Shown: positions 33,873-45,100 of the stretch, in pieces
How the letters are laid out: every line of letters starts with the position of its first letter
How positions within the stretch are numbered: the first letter of the stretch is position 1
NCBI RefSeq assembly: GCF_052324685.1
Contig: NC_135222.1
Location: 8,877,373-8,941,372 of the forward strand
Length of the DNA: 64,000 nt
From: Brachyhypopomus gauderio
Taxonomy: Eukaryota; Chordata; Actinopteri; Gymnotiformes; Hypopomidae
Direction of reading: 5' to 3'
Notes under the pieces: model-generated
Database searches by the model: none
What the model was told of the DNA's origin: nothing
Seen by the model: only the letters and a program-made list of their open reading frames with translations
Translations under genes and position numbers: made by a program

Positions 33873-35740
33873 TTATGATTTCTTTATTTCCTGAAGGAAA
33901 AAAAATGCCAACAAGTGAATTTTTGTCCTTATTATTGTTAAAAACAGATATATACTCATAGCAACTACTCCCACCTTTAATTTATATTCCAGCAACTCTA
34001 TTTCCAGTCTTGTCTGTTTTATTTGCAGTTTTGTGTGTTCCTTTTGAAGATCACACTTCTCAATTAGTTTTTTAGGTGAACCTTGTATAAATCTCGAATA
34101 GCCATCTTGAAAGAAAGACAAAAATGTTATGCTCAAATAAATAGCTTTGTGTTCTGAATAGTTTTGATATTTGTTGAGACATAAGCATTCTTACTGCTCC
34201 AAGCTGAGCTTTGAAGGTGGATGGTTCCGCATCAGATTCCTGAGCACCAGTCGCATTCTGTTCTAGGACAGTCACACACATTACCATGTTTAATCAAATG
34301 AAATCCTATGATCAACATATTCAACATATACTGTACCTCCATAGGCCTCCCAGGATCCTCCCATTCTGAGGCAGCAGAGATTGTTTCATCATCCTGCAAC
34401 AGGAATTTAGATTTTTTGTTAAACACATTAATCACATCAAATAAGATTTGGAAACCTTAAGATAACTTACAACTGCAGGAGGAGACTAATTTAGTTGCAC
34501 CACACCACCGATTACTGGGGAAAAGGCATTAAACATGTTAAGAATATCAATGCAGTTCACAGTTTATGAACTATGATCTAATAAATTTAATGAACATGCC
34601 TTTAACATAATGAGGTGTGTCCTGGGGGTAGGGCTGCCACAATTAGTCGACTAGTCACGATTATGTCGACTATTAAAATAGTCGACGACTAATTTAATAG
34701 TCGATTAGTCGATGCGTCAGTTTTGTTTTGTTTTTTTACTTTTTTCTCTCCAAACTGCTCCACTGCTGCGTCTGCCTTTCTGTCCTTGACGCACATGCGC
34801 AGTAGTGGAAACCGTGGTAGGCAGTGGACGACATCCCAGGACGTTATACAGACAGGCTCTGGTATCATGGCTACCCGGCTACGGATCTCAAAAGTGTGGG
34901 ATCACTTTAAGAAAATGAAAGAGAAACACGTGCAATGCAATATCTGCAAGGCAGATTCCACGGCAGTACAACCACAATGTACAAGCTCCTGAAAAGGTTG
35001 TGACTGATTATGACAATGTCTCAATTTTAGTTAGCTGCTAAAATGAGTGTAAAGAGAGCATTAACTTAGTACTTGCTCATCATGGTAGCTGTAAAAGTTA
35101 ACATTAGCGATGGCGATTTGTTTCATTAGCCTTAGCACGCATTCATGTGTTTTCTGTAACGTCAGTGAGACCAAAACTTTATTTTTGTGAATAATTCCTT
35201 AGTTTCAGGTACCTACCTAATTTGATTTAAATGTAGTTAAGTTTGATGCCAGAGACAAATGAAAGAAAGAAAAGAATTTCTTTATTAATGTATTTATATT
35301 TGTGTTTAAGCAACAAGCTGCATATTTCATTAAAGGTTTAATGAACTATGATATAAATTGTTTTTATTTTTAGTTAACATATAGCTGAAATCTAATGATG
35401 GTTATATAATAGCAGCTGCATTCTAGTGCGATAAGCTGTATGTTTTATATCCAATTAACATTTGATCCGATTAGTCGACTAATCATAACAATTAATCGGT
35501 GATTAGTCGACTATAAAAATAATCATTTGTGGCAGCCCTACCTGGGGGGTTGATGGCTCAGATGAGGTCCCTCCAGTGATTCCATGAGTGATGGGCCTTC
35601 CACTGTTTTGTGAAAGTGCCAGCTCCTCTGCCTGGGTAAAAGGTAGAGGTCATGGCCCCCCTCCTGTTTTTCTTACCTCAGCCTTTTTCCTATTAGCTAC
35701 AAAACCATAATCAACTGTAGGGCAAACATCACACTTGGAT
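33873..35740 (-). pseudogene. Harbinger Myb/SANT-like accessory protein remnant (split by hAT)
   Basis: The - strand pieces are KKAEVRKTGGGP (about 35680), then ALSQNSGRPITHGITGGTSS (35550-35630). After the hAT come DDETISAASEWEDPGRPME (34340-34400) and a coiled-coil-like tail LQIKQTRLEIELLEYKLK (33960-34040). The GGGP and helical C-terminal motifs match the Myb/trihelix protein that helps Harbinger transposase enter the nucleus and bind DNA. The N-terminal Myb domain was not found. Confidence 0.65.
34629..35540 (+). mobile_element. hAT element with BED-finger relic, 912 bp, 8-bp TSD CCTGGGGG
   Basis: The ends TAGGGCTGCCACAA and TTGTGGCAGCCCTA are perfect inverted repeats. The exact duplication CCTGGGGG lies at 34621-34628 and 35541-35548. 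Subterminal repeats of TAGTCGACTA are typical of an abundant fish hAT family. At 34867-34970 it encodes KVWDHFKKMKEKHVQCNICK, a BED zinc finger start, then after a one-base frame change FHGSTTTMYKLLKR, the BED finger end. The catalytic part is absent, so it is an internally deleted derivative. Confidence 0.92.
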
Positions 35741-36673
35741 TACACCTAGGTTAATAATAAAAAAAGAAACAAATCAAGACCGATAATGTTTAAATAATAA
35801 TAATAATAACAATTAACTTAAACAACTATTAAAATATTTTTCCATGTCCTTTCACCAAGTGTATTGTAGGTTTTTTATTTTTATTTTAACTCATGCATTG
35901 ACTGTCAGCAATTTTTGCCCAAGCTGACACCCTTTGCTTTGCTGCTGCTGCTGAATATTATGCCCGAATATGATTTCATACTCTGCATACGCAGACTATT
36001 TCCTATTTCCTGCTCAATGGAGGTGAAATATGATGCCTTGTGCTTTCCCTCATTCCTTTCCATGGTCAATCTCTGTTTCAGCGCTCCATTGAGAATGCCT
36101 GTTTATAGGTAACCGTGAATGCGCTTCAGCTGGCTTCAACCTACTCATAGTTGAGTAACCTAACTCTGATCAGCTACTGTGGAACTGAAAACTCTGAGTG
36201 TGACGTGGTTAGGTAAGTCAACTCGGAGTTCAGGGTTAGGTTTGGTGTTTGTTGAACCCGCTTCTTGGAATACCCCCCTGGCGTCCTTGGTTTTTCTTTG
36301 GTTTTGTTTGTTTTTCACTTTGATTTTATTCCGCGAATATTTCTGTTCTCCTGTGTTTTCCACGTTGATTATTTCCACGATTGCTTTTAGTTCTCCCTCC
36401 CCATGTACATAATTTAACTGACATTTCAGATCAACATCTAAAGACCCATACTGCTTTTTGTTACATCACTGTTTGGTATTTTGACCTTTACGTTATGAAG
36501 TATGAGTCTACTAAAGGTTTGACCAAGTGACGTCATTTCATAAAAAACTGTATTTTTAAAATATGATCTAAAGTAATGGGATTTAGCGTTATGGAAATAT
36601 GTAAGCATGTAACATTTTTGGTAATTAATTTTAAAAACTCTGCAACTTGTATTAGGACTGTGAGATTGCTTAC

Positions 36674-36799
36674 ATGAAAATGCCCCTGGTGGATCTGAGG
36701 CAACAGGCCAACGTGTTCTTTGTTGGGCTTGGCATCATGGGCAGATTGCAGCTTTGGTTTCAAAGGCAACTTCTTAGTGCCAGCACCCAGGCCAGAGTT
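36674..36799 (-). pseudogene. Possible N-terminal exon of the DYRK4-like pseudogene
   Basis: A 126-nt open segment, with acceptor TTTAG|AAC and donor CAT|GTAAGC on the - strand, encodes SGLGAGTKKLPLKPKLQSAH and LLPQIHQGHFH. It lies upstream of the kinase remnant in the same orientation, on the far side of the 3.9-kb Harbinger insertion. The link to the kinase is inferred from position and orientation only. Confidence 0.35.
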
Positions 36800-37269
36800 C
36801 TAAATGAAGAATTGATGAAAATGAATGAAGAAATAAGTTAATGATATATCACATGGGTTCTGTGACAGGAGACAACATCATTTGTACCACTTCATTCCCC
36901 TGAATCAGCAGCACTTGTCAGTCTGGTACTTAGCTAGTGGTGATTTTACTTAAACCCCGAATAACTGGTTACAAAACATCTTGCACTCGGTTAGCTTGAT
37001 CACTTATTTTCTCTTGGGATTCAGTTTGCAGTTACGGTACGGTTAAGATTAGTTGTCCTGCTGACACTCTGCCTGGTGGGCAGCTGATGGAATCCCTTGT
37101 TAATGGACTATATCAGTATACAGATTGATGAGGGCTCACCAGTTTAGGGAGCTGTCCACATCCTACTGCAGCATTCCCTTTTTGCTCACATGGTCCAGCA
37201 GCTGGATTACCACCTTTTTGAGACAAATACATACAAGCTTATTCAAGCTCTGTCACATGAACTCTAAAT

Positions 37270-37500
37270 CGGTGGTCGGCAACCTTTGGCACGCGTGCAA
37301 CCGTTGGCACGCGGAGGCATAATCAGTGGCACGCGACACGCTGGACCAGCATCAGCAAAAAAAAATTAACAATAAAAAATCTCAGACAGAGAGCACGAAC
37401 CTCCAATTGAAATCGCTCCTCAACGCTCTGCTCAGTGGAAGCGTTTATACTTGGCGATCGATTGCAATATAATACTTCATTTGTGTCCATTTACAAGAAA
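37270..37500 (+). mobile_element. hAT-like terminal fragment (GGTCGGCAACC family)
   Basis: GGTGGTCGGCAACCTTTGGCA followed by repeated GGCACGCG motifs matches the start of a common fish hAT family. The other end was not found. Confidence 0.4.
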
Positions 37501-37524
37501 AATACAGAAGGGGAAAGACATCAG

Positions 37525-38640
37525 CAGTGGCGGAGCTAGACTTTTATCCTTGGAGTGGCCAGAGGGTGGCCAAAGCTATTTTAGGGGGTCCATAGACTGA
37601 CAATGAATATTTAAGAAAAGCATTCAATTGCAATCAAAATCTGTAAATGTTGTACTTTTCATATCAAGTGCATCTTAAGCACGCAGGAGATCAGATTTGA
37701 GTATGAAATTTGCAGTTTATTAACAATGTACAACATGTAAAAGTAAAAACATAGATGCATGCAAATACGCACACAATTTGTCTGTTTAGAAAAAACATCT
37801 ATCAATGTTGCCATCTCGGCATGAACATAGTACATAGCTTATCAAGCAAGCATTAAGACTTCTACCAGGTGCCAAGCTACACAATGCTCAGCTTAGAAGA
37901 GCATAATACTTTTGTTGTGGTGAGAAGCAGAAAAATGTTTCACATAGTCATCAATGTTGAGGGCACGCACCCTCCTTGACTCAACACTCAGAGTTCTAAG
38001 GTGACTTAAGCCATTGTTGTCCTGAGGTGCATTTTAATCAGTTTTAAAGCGGAGAGGCTTCGTTCACAGGAAGCCGTGCTGACTGGAGTGACCACAGCAA
38101 TCTTACAAAGCCTGAATAGCTCATGGAAAACCTCTTTGTAATGTTCAAGAAACACAATAAATTCAAGCAAGGTAGATGGTCTGTCTAACCCACTCTTCAC
38201 TCTCCTATCTAAAAGCCACTTGGTTTGATGAACCTCATGCTTGAGGTCACTTAAATCTGACTCATAGGTCTGTGCAAAATGCAAACGGGTTCTTCATTCA
38301 GGAAAGTTGCACTCTTTGGGTTCAAAGACTGCACCCCTTGCATATTCTCACAACTTTTCTTTGAAAAACGCCTCTTCAGTTCAGTTATGAGACAGTCAAT
38401 CACCTGATAGAAAAGTGCTCTGGAATATAAATAAAAAGGTCAAAGAAACAGTTAAGGGATCCAGAAGACTGTTAAAAACTAACTGCAGCTATCACGCCTA
38501 CCACTTGGTCCTTTTGGAGGAGCAAACATGGAACTGGACACAGCTGAGGAGAGGTCAGCTGCATCTCCTGGCTCTGGATCATCATCATCCTGGTCAGAGG
38601 CAGATATCTCTGTGTCCCCCCTCAATGAAGCTATATTGTA
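37525..38640 (-). pseudogene. ZMYM1/TTF-type hAT transposase remnant
   Basis: A hAT-like end CAGTGGCGGAGCTAGAC lies at 37525. On the - strand, 38006-38284 encodes a hAT C-terminal dimerisation domain: ELFRLCKIAVVTPVSTASCE then RSLSALKLIKMHLRTTMA. Farther upstream on the same strand, 38490-38640 reads an acidic segment (SASDQDDDDPEPGDAADLSS) that may be its N-terminal exon. The region between is not open and the second terminal repeat is missing. The domestication status is unknown, but nothing suggests an intact gene. Confidence 0.7.
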
Positions 38641-38649
38641 AAATAATAT

Positions 38650-39320
38650 TTTAAAACAAAATAAATATTAATCCATCATTTTAAAAAACATGCTCTCTCT
38701 GTGAAGTTCTGAAGATTCAATAAAATCAATTACTGAACTAAGGATGTGACTACCTCTGTAATTACTCTGACCTGGTGATGGAGGGCTGGGTTGTATTTCA
38801 CACTTGACTCTCCCTAGTCCCAGGGTGGAAGCTGTCAGCACTGCTGATGCCAGGGTTGATTTCTGTCTTTGCCTGATCTGTGCCTGACTTGCTTCTCTTC
38901 ACAAAGAAGTCAAATATCTCCCCGTCTTTTCATTCTCAACTCACCTATGCAAAAATAAGCCAGTCGTGTTATTTCTGGCATATCTTACAATCCAAAAATA
39001 CGAAACAGGAAAGCTGCTTTCAGCATTCCTTCGATTGAGTGACAGTGAGTGACTGTTTTAGGAAATAATGAATTGCACTTGAGTACATATTTTCAGTAAC
39101 TTACTCATCACTGATACGGTCACACAAACTTAAGTTGGGGCAAAGCGACCACTGTAGATGTAAGTTTAATATTCAAACTTTTCGGCTAGTTAGACAAGTT
39201 AGCCACAACCTTCATGCCAACAGTGCTTGAATCAGCTAATATGGCTAACTACATTCCAATAAAATCATTGGAGGTATCTTGATACTCATGGGTGAACTAT
39301 CATATCACGTTGTAACATTA
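38650..39320. other. Spacer without recognised genes
   Basis: AT-rich; no family-level resemblance found. Confidence 0.35.
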
Positions 39321-39329
39321 GCAAAGTTA

Positions 39330-39772
39330 GAACGTGTCAGAACGTGTTTTTGGGGTAGGAGACAGCAAAGTGCCAAGAACAGGTCCGGGGCTCGGGTGAT
39401 GACGAGATGATGGTATCATTGCTGCTGTAGGAGTCTGAATCATTTGCTCCATGTGATGAGGAGCTGACACTGGAAGGAGTACCAGGGATTGTGGGGCTGG
39501 CATCTCTTGTGATTGGATTAGAGCTGGTTGTGTCAGAAGGCATGAACACAACTTTCACAGTAGCTTTATCTTCAAGTTCTGAAGCTGATGAGAGGTTCAT
39601 GAACTGATCATCCATTTCTCTGTCTCTGTACTGAAGTCTGAATGGCTCAGTCACTTGAAAAGTCTTTATTTGAAGAGCGAATTCCACACCATTGTACTGC
39701 AGATTCAATGTTGAGTTTTCTTGCATCATCTTCACCTCCAAAGAGGACTCTGAAAGTTACTCGTCCTGACAT
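39330..39772 (-). pseudogene. PB1-like N-terminal exon of a multicopy fish gene (SAMD3-like family)
   Basis: The ATG at 39770-39772 on the - strand opens MSGRVTFRVLFG. After a frame change near 39690-39740 the reading continues FALQIKTFQVTEPFRLQYRD, FMNLSSASELEDKATVKVVF and a Ser-rich tail. This resembles the PB1-like start of large, repeated, poorly described teleost gene families. The frame break suggests a pseudogene. The identification rests on remembered motif similarity. Confidence 0.45.
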
Positions 39773-40198
39773 CCTGCTTTGCTAATCTAAGGTGGAGACC
39801 CAAAGTGGTATTAATTTTGTTTATTTAGATACCTAACCACTCAAGCAGAATGTGCAGACAGGATGCAGGGATGACAGCTGGTAGAGAGAGGATGGAGTAG
39901 GAGAAAGGAGAGAGTGTTAACAGAAGAGGATATGAGAGAGGTGGCTTGTAGGGAGAAGAATACTAGAGCAAGGTGGGAAATAGAATGGTTTGTAAAGAGA
40001 AAAGTTGAGTGAGGAAAATGGCAAAATAGGTGGTCAGTAGATAGGAGACTAGGACAGCTGGAGGAGGCTATGAGAGGTCAGTAGTGAGAAGGCTAGGGAA
40101 AACTTGAGAAGGATGAATGAGAAGTTAAGCAAAGAGTGGCAGCCAGGAAAGGTGATTAGTGCAAAGTCAACCCTCCACTTTCTTCTACCAACTCTCCA

Positions 40199-40560
40199 TT
40201 ACAGAAGAATTTTTACAGTACTGTAGCATATGAAAATCATACCTTTGATGACAATGTGTCTCTTCAGGGTCACCATACTTCTGGATCCAACTGTGTAGGC
40301 CACAAGTGGGTAGCCTTCTAGCTCCTCAAACTGAACAAGGGCAACCTTTCTATCTGGTGACACTGTCAACTGAAAGGCCCTGAAATGATCCTGATACCAT
40401 GCAAAATCTAAACGAACTATGAAGCTCAACTCATCTCCCACTATACACATTTGTAGAATCTCTGCAAATTCAGGCATTCCAGCAGTTGAGTAGCATACAA
40501 CCATCATTCCATTTCTGTAGTTGATCCCTTTAGTTGTGACATTCTTTGTGAGATTAACTT
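40199..40560 (-). pseudogene. C-terminal exon of a multicopy fish gene of unknown function
   Basis: Open - strand reading: LTKNVTTKGINYRNGMMVVC, PEFAEILQMCIVGDELSFIV, WYQDHFRAFQLTV, YPLVAYTVGSRSMVTLKRHI. This module recurs at the C-terminus of uncharacterised repeated fish genes related to the PB1-like ORF nearby. It lies upstream of that ORF on the same strand, so the two are not a simple single gene. No biochemical role is known to me. Confidence 0.45.
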
Positions 40561-40789
40561 GACTAATTTCTGGATATTTCTGTCTGAGCCACTACAACCT
40601 CCTCACTCAGAACTTCAACAGGGACTATGGAGACATTTATCACTTCCAGATTTGAACCACTTGAGACTAGATAAGTGCAAATGATAACTGATTAATTGCT
40701 GATGTTTAGTTGCCAGAGTGAGTGCAATATTCCTGAAATTATTTGTGTGCCTGGCAATTTATTTTAAATAATTATGTTTTGCCTCAAAT

Positions 40790-41155
40790 CTTATCGTCCA
40801 AACACCCACAAGAGGCCCAAAGCACTTGATCAAGTGTGGATAGTGCTCAGGATAGTGGTGTTTAGGTTTCAGCGTCTCACCTGGGATAAGCTCATGTAGA
40901 GAGACAGACCGACAGAAAGAGGGAGATGCACTTCCTGAGCGAATGCCCAGAATACAATGGGATTTGGTCAGAATTCTTCACTAAAAAGACCAACATAATC
41001 GCTTTATTAATCTTTTTAATGTATTTTTTATTTGCTTATTGTTGTTTTCTATTAGTGCTTTTTATGTTGAGGTTTGTTCTTAAGCAAACTGCTGCTTTGT
41101 CAAAACAATTGTTAAAATTGGTCATGCCAATAAAGCAATCTTGAAGTGAATTGAG
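40790..41155 (+). mobile_element. LINE 3' end (L1/Tx1-like)
   Basis: A short reading HFLSECPEYNGIWSEFF resembles the Cys/His end of LINE ORF2. It is followed by a non-coding tail ending TGCCAATAAAGCAATCTTGA, a typical fish LINE terminus. Confidence 0.5.
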
Positions 41156-41322
41156 AGAGAGAGATGTTTCATAGTTTAGTTTAGGGATTGTTAAGTTTGT
41201 CTTTGGCTACTTTTTTCTGTGTGGAGACAAACACAATTTTCACCTAAACGTATTCGTAAACGTACTTCTTTTATTCTCTGTTTCTGGTTCTTCTCAGGTT
41301 CTGATACGCCTAAATGAACTGA

Positions 41323-41547
41323 TTAGTATCCAAGCTTAAATAATGATGGATTATACAGCTTCAGAAGTGATGAGCAGGGTTGCCAATTTAATTGGAACAC
41401 CTGATTTTGATCATTTGGATGGGTGAGCGAATACGTTTGACAATATAGTGTGTCTCTCTCTTTTGTGGGTATTTCATCCTCCTTTAAAGGATCAGAATCC
41501 CAACATTCCCTGTAATGCTTCTGTCTCTCAGCAGCACTTAAGGACAT
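41323..41547 (-). pseudogene. Fragment of a repeated fish gene (start domain)
   Basis: ATG at 41545-41547 (- strand) reads MSLSAAERQKHYRECWDSDP, resembling the basic N-terminal motif of a large teleost multicopy gene family of unknown function. Only about 40 residues match before the resemblance is lost. Confidence 0.4.
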
Positions 41548-41669
41548 TCTTTTAAGAGATGCACACTTAATATCAATATTTCTAGCAATATTCTGACTAA
41601 ATTCAATAACACAGCTACATAAAACACATTTTCATAGATACACTATGATGTCTACTCTGTTATGTGCAT

Positions 41670-41707
41670 GTCCACCCTGTTACGTCATTGATGGTAACAG
41701 GGTGGAC
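41670..41707. repeat. 14-bp perfect inverted repeat GTCCACCCTGTTAC
   Basis: 41670-41683 pairs exactly with 41694-41707 around GTCATTGATG. It directly precedes the 47-bp tandem duplication sharing the AACAGGGTGGAC motif. Confidence 0.8.
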
Positions 41708-41791
41708 CATAACACTATTTATATTTCCAGGGTGGAGGAAAAAACAGGGTGGACCATAACACTATTTATATTTCCAGGGTGGAGGAAAAAA
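41698..41791 (+). repeat. 47-bp tandem duplication, two copies
   Basis: CAGGGTGGACCATAACACTA... at 41698 is repeated from 41745 with essentially no change, implying a recent duplication. Confidence 0.85.
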
Positions 41792-41989
41792 ATATTATTT
41801 TAATAGGATTTACAGAATTTATATTGCTTGCATTTTTACAAAATAAATATAGTAATAAGTACTGGGGACGCAAAAGGCACTGAATTGTAAGTATAATCGT
41901 ATTTTCTTCAGGTGGCGACTTGAACGCATAGAAAAATCGATTCATGCTCCAGGCCAGTGGTGGCAGTAGTAAATATATATTTCACATGC

Positions 41990-42125
41990 TCTCGGGCGCC
42001 AGTGAACCCGGGAGAAGCGAATATAGTCTACTTCCTGTTTGCAGCGTGTATACTGAAAACGTTTGAGGATAGTCTGTTCTTTTGGGAATTTTTGTTTTTG
42101 TAACATTTTGCTTTCTTTAGTCGAC
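41990..42125 (+). promoter_or_regulatory. snrpa1: snrpa1 promoter / 5' UTR region
   Basis: TATA-less sequence before the start codon, with an ETS-like ACTTCCTG near 42029. It is typical of housekeeping promoters. The transcription start cannot be fixed. Confidence 0.35.
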
Positions 42126-45100
42126 ATGGTGAAGTTGTCGGCAGAGTTAATTGAGCTGGCTGCTCAATACACGAATCCAGTCAGGGACAGAGAACTTGAT
42201 CTCCGAGGTATGTTGTGCAAATACACTGATACAAGGCCTACTGTTAACAACGAATTTGCTAGTTAGCTAGGTTATCAGTGGATGGTTTGTGCACAAAGTG
42301 GGATTCGTTTTTTTTAATCAAAATTTCAAAAATTGCGTTGAAAAAACAAAATTATTTTGCTAATTGTGTCGGATAATGTTTGCGATTTACGCATGTGCTC
42401 ATAAGCTAACTATTGTCCTTGCTATTCAAATAGGTTATCTTAGCTAGGCTGGGTTACCTAACTAACTAATTGCATTTTTATTAATGTTTATGTAATTTTA
42501 ATTAATTATAAATGTTTTCAGGTTACAAGATCCCCGTTTTGGAGAACCTCGGAGCAACTTTGGACCAGTTTGATACCATTGACTTTTCCGACAATGAAAT
42601 TAGAAAACTGGATGGCTTCCCTTTACTTCGAAGACTGAAAACGTTACTCATGAACAACAATCGGATTTGGTAAATGTAACAATTTATTAGATTGCTAAAA
42701 CGTTTAACTTCATTTTCAGCGTAAGAGATGTAGCTATTTGTTTGATTTTGCATGCTTATATGTGGCTAACCACAGAAATCAGATTTAAATTTAAGCAGAA
42801 ATGTAATTTAATTTTCGCTTAAAGTTGATCGATCTTTGCAGCCGAATTGGAGAAAATCTTGAGCAGTCCTTGCCAAATCTGAAGGAACTGATTCTTACAA
42901 GTAACAACATCCAAGAACTGGTATGTACTACATTGTTTGAGTGTTAATTTGTATTCAACATTTATTTGGCCCAAATTATGTGACCTTGGCTACCATGCCA
43001 AAGTAGATTAATTCTACAAATACCAACATGTGACTCATAGTCAATATGCATTCACAAATTCTCTGTATTAATACTGTTAATGTGTTAACACCTGCAGAGG
43101 CATTTAAATTAAATTGATAGATTTACATTGGGCTCACTGTAAAATACAGACCTATGGGGCTGGTTTGTGAATGTTAATTGTCTGCAGACTTACCAGAAGT
43201 TGAATCAGAATAGAGAAGTTCCATGAAGTCAGGTGGTGTTAAATAGTTTTGTTCACAGCATGAAGGGGCATTTAATACTGATCTAGTTAACACAGTGGGG
43301 GCAAATCAGGACTCCTCAAGAGAGCACTTCAAGGCATAGTACATTTAAGCATAGTATCAAGTATCAATCCAAGCAGGTGGCAGACTGTGGCCATGAGACT
43401 ACTAACTCAGGAGCAGCGTTTAAGATTTCATGCCTCTGATTTAGTGCTGTGGGGTAATTATTTAAATATTATTGATCTTGTGTTAATGAATTGTGTCATT
43501 CGTCACCAGGGCGATCTGGATCCTCTTGCTTCAGTAAAGACCTTATCTCTCCTCAGGTACTTGTTGAACATTGATCATCCAGGGCTGGTTCATTCACTCG
43601 CCATTTTAAAACTTCAGGGCATTGTTACTTTTCTTACATAATCAAAAATTTAAATTTGTTTTACTCTTAATACTTTTCTCCCAGTCTTTTAAGGAATCCA
43701 GTCACTAACAAGAAGCATTACAGGCTATATGTCATCAACAAACTTCCACAAATACGTGTTTTGGACTTCCAGAAGGTGAAATTAAAGGTAAAGTGCAACC
43801 CAGGTGCCTTCCATTATATCTGCGCCAGGAGAGTCAGTCAAGACTGGTCTTTACATGAAGCATTAAGATGTGATGCTTCATGTAAATTACTTTTGAAATA
43901 AATGACTTTAAAAGAAGGCATCTTCTGCATATAAGGTGTGGTGGGGTTTAGCTTGGATACTCCTCAAAAGTGTGTGGTGAAACATGGATATTGATCTCTG
44001 AGCACTGTATAAGCCCAGTCCACCATCACATGTGCATCAACAAGTTTTGAATCCAACCTGATTTGCCATCCATTACAAGGCCTGGTTTTGGGATTGGGCA
44101 AGTGTCCTCGTTCGTCATGACCAGTTTACATGAAAGCCACTTCGTCTGAAGTACAGCCCTACTCAATATTCTGGTGACTTGAATTCAATTGTGTGATGTG
44201 TCGCCGTAGGAACGTCAGGAGGCTGAGAAAATGTTCAAAGGCAAGCGAGGTGCTCAGCTTGCAAAGGATATTGCCAAGCGCACAAAAACGTAAGATGAAA
44301 TCCCTTGATAAAGCGAAGCTCTTCCGAATCACTGGACTTAAGGACTTGGGTTATTGACCTGGTTCTGGATCCCATCCAGAATGATGCTGTAGATCCCAAT
44401 CGGCTTTTCCTAAAACCATTACATTTAAAATATCATAACCCGTCTACAGTGCGTTCCAGGAGAGCTTGCTCAAGGCACTTCTCTACTTGTATCAGTTTAT
44501 TAACAAAAGATAAGATGCACAAGATACTACACTCTGATTGGATGAACAGTGGTTAAAAGGCTGAAGGAGCTAGTCAGCCTCGTGCAAGCTTCTAAGATCT
44601 GTGTGTTTGTGATGTCTCTCAGGTTCACTCCAGGAGCTGGTCTGCAGGCTGACAAGAAAAAAACCGGGCCCAACACGGCAGACTTGGAAGCTATTAAGGT
44701 ATTGGTTCTTTATTCTTTCAATACCCATATGAAAGCTAGCAGAGTAACAATTGAATGAACAGACTTGTCATTGTATATAATGATCAAACTGTCAATCTAC
44801 TGAGACATTTATATTTCTGTCTATTACGGTTCATTCGTTTATGAGCAGTTCTATCCAGTGTCGTCCAAAGAGGAAGTCTTCCCTTTCTGATGTGGGCTGC
44901 TTTTAGAGTTTAATTCATGAAAGCCAGAGTGTTCTCCCTTTCCATCGCTACCTTTGGCTTGCTCGTTAAGCATGTAAACCTGGTTCATATAAACCTGCTT
45001 TCAGACGTCTGTTAAAAGTGAACTGAATTGAAATAGAATAAAGATTCTTTTATTTTTTTGGGAAGTCTATTGCCAGACTAAATGAACGTCCCTTGCCCAC

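Larger units (their letters stand above)
32379..36277 (+). mobile_element. PIF/Harbinger transposon, 3.9 kb, both genes present but decayed
   Basis: The left end GGGGGTATTCCAAGAAGCGG is the inverse of the right end CGCTTCTTGGAATACCCCC. CTGG is repeated on both sides (32375-32378 and 36278-36281). It carries a HARBI1-type transposase (+ strand) and a Myb/SANT-like accessory protein (- strand), the usual two-gene Harbinger layout. A 912-bp hAT lies within the accessory gene. Confidence 0.85.

Noticed and set aside
37100..37260. Possible extra exon of the kinase pseudogene on the - strand
   Set aside because: A donor-like GTGAGC exists, but every frame has stops or no resemblance to DYRK sequences.
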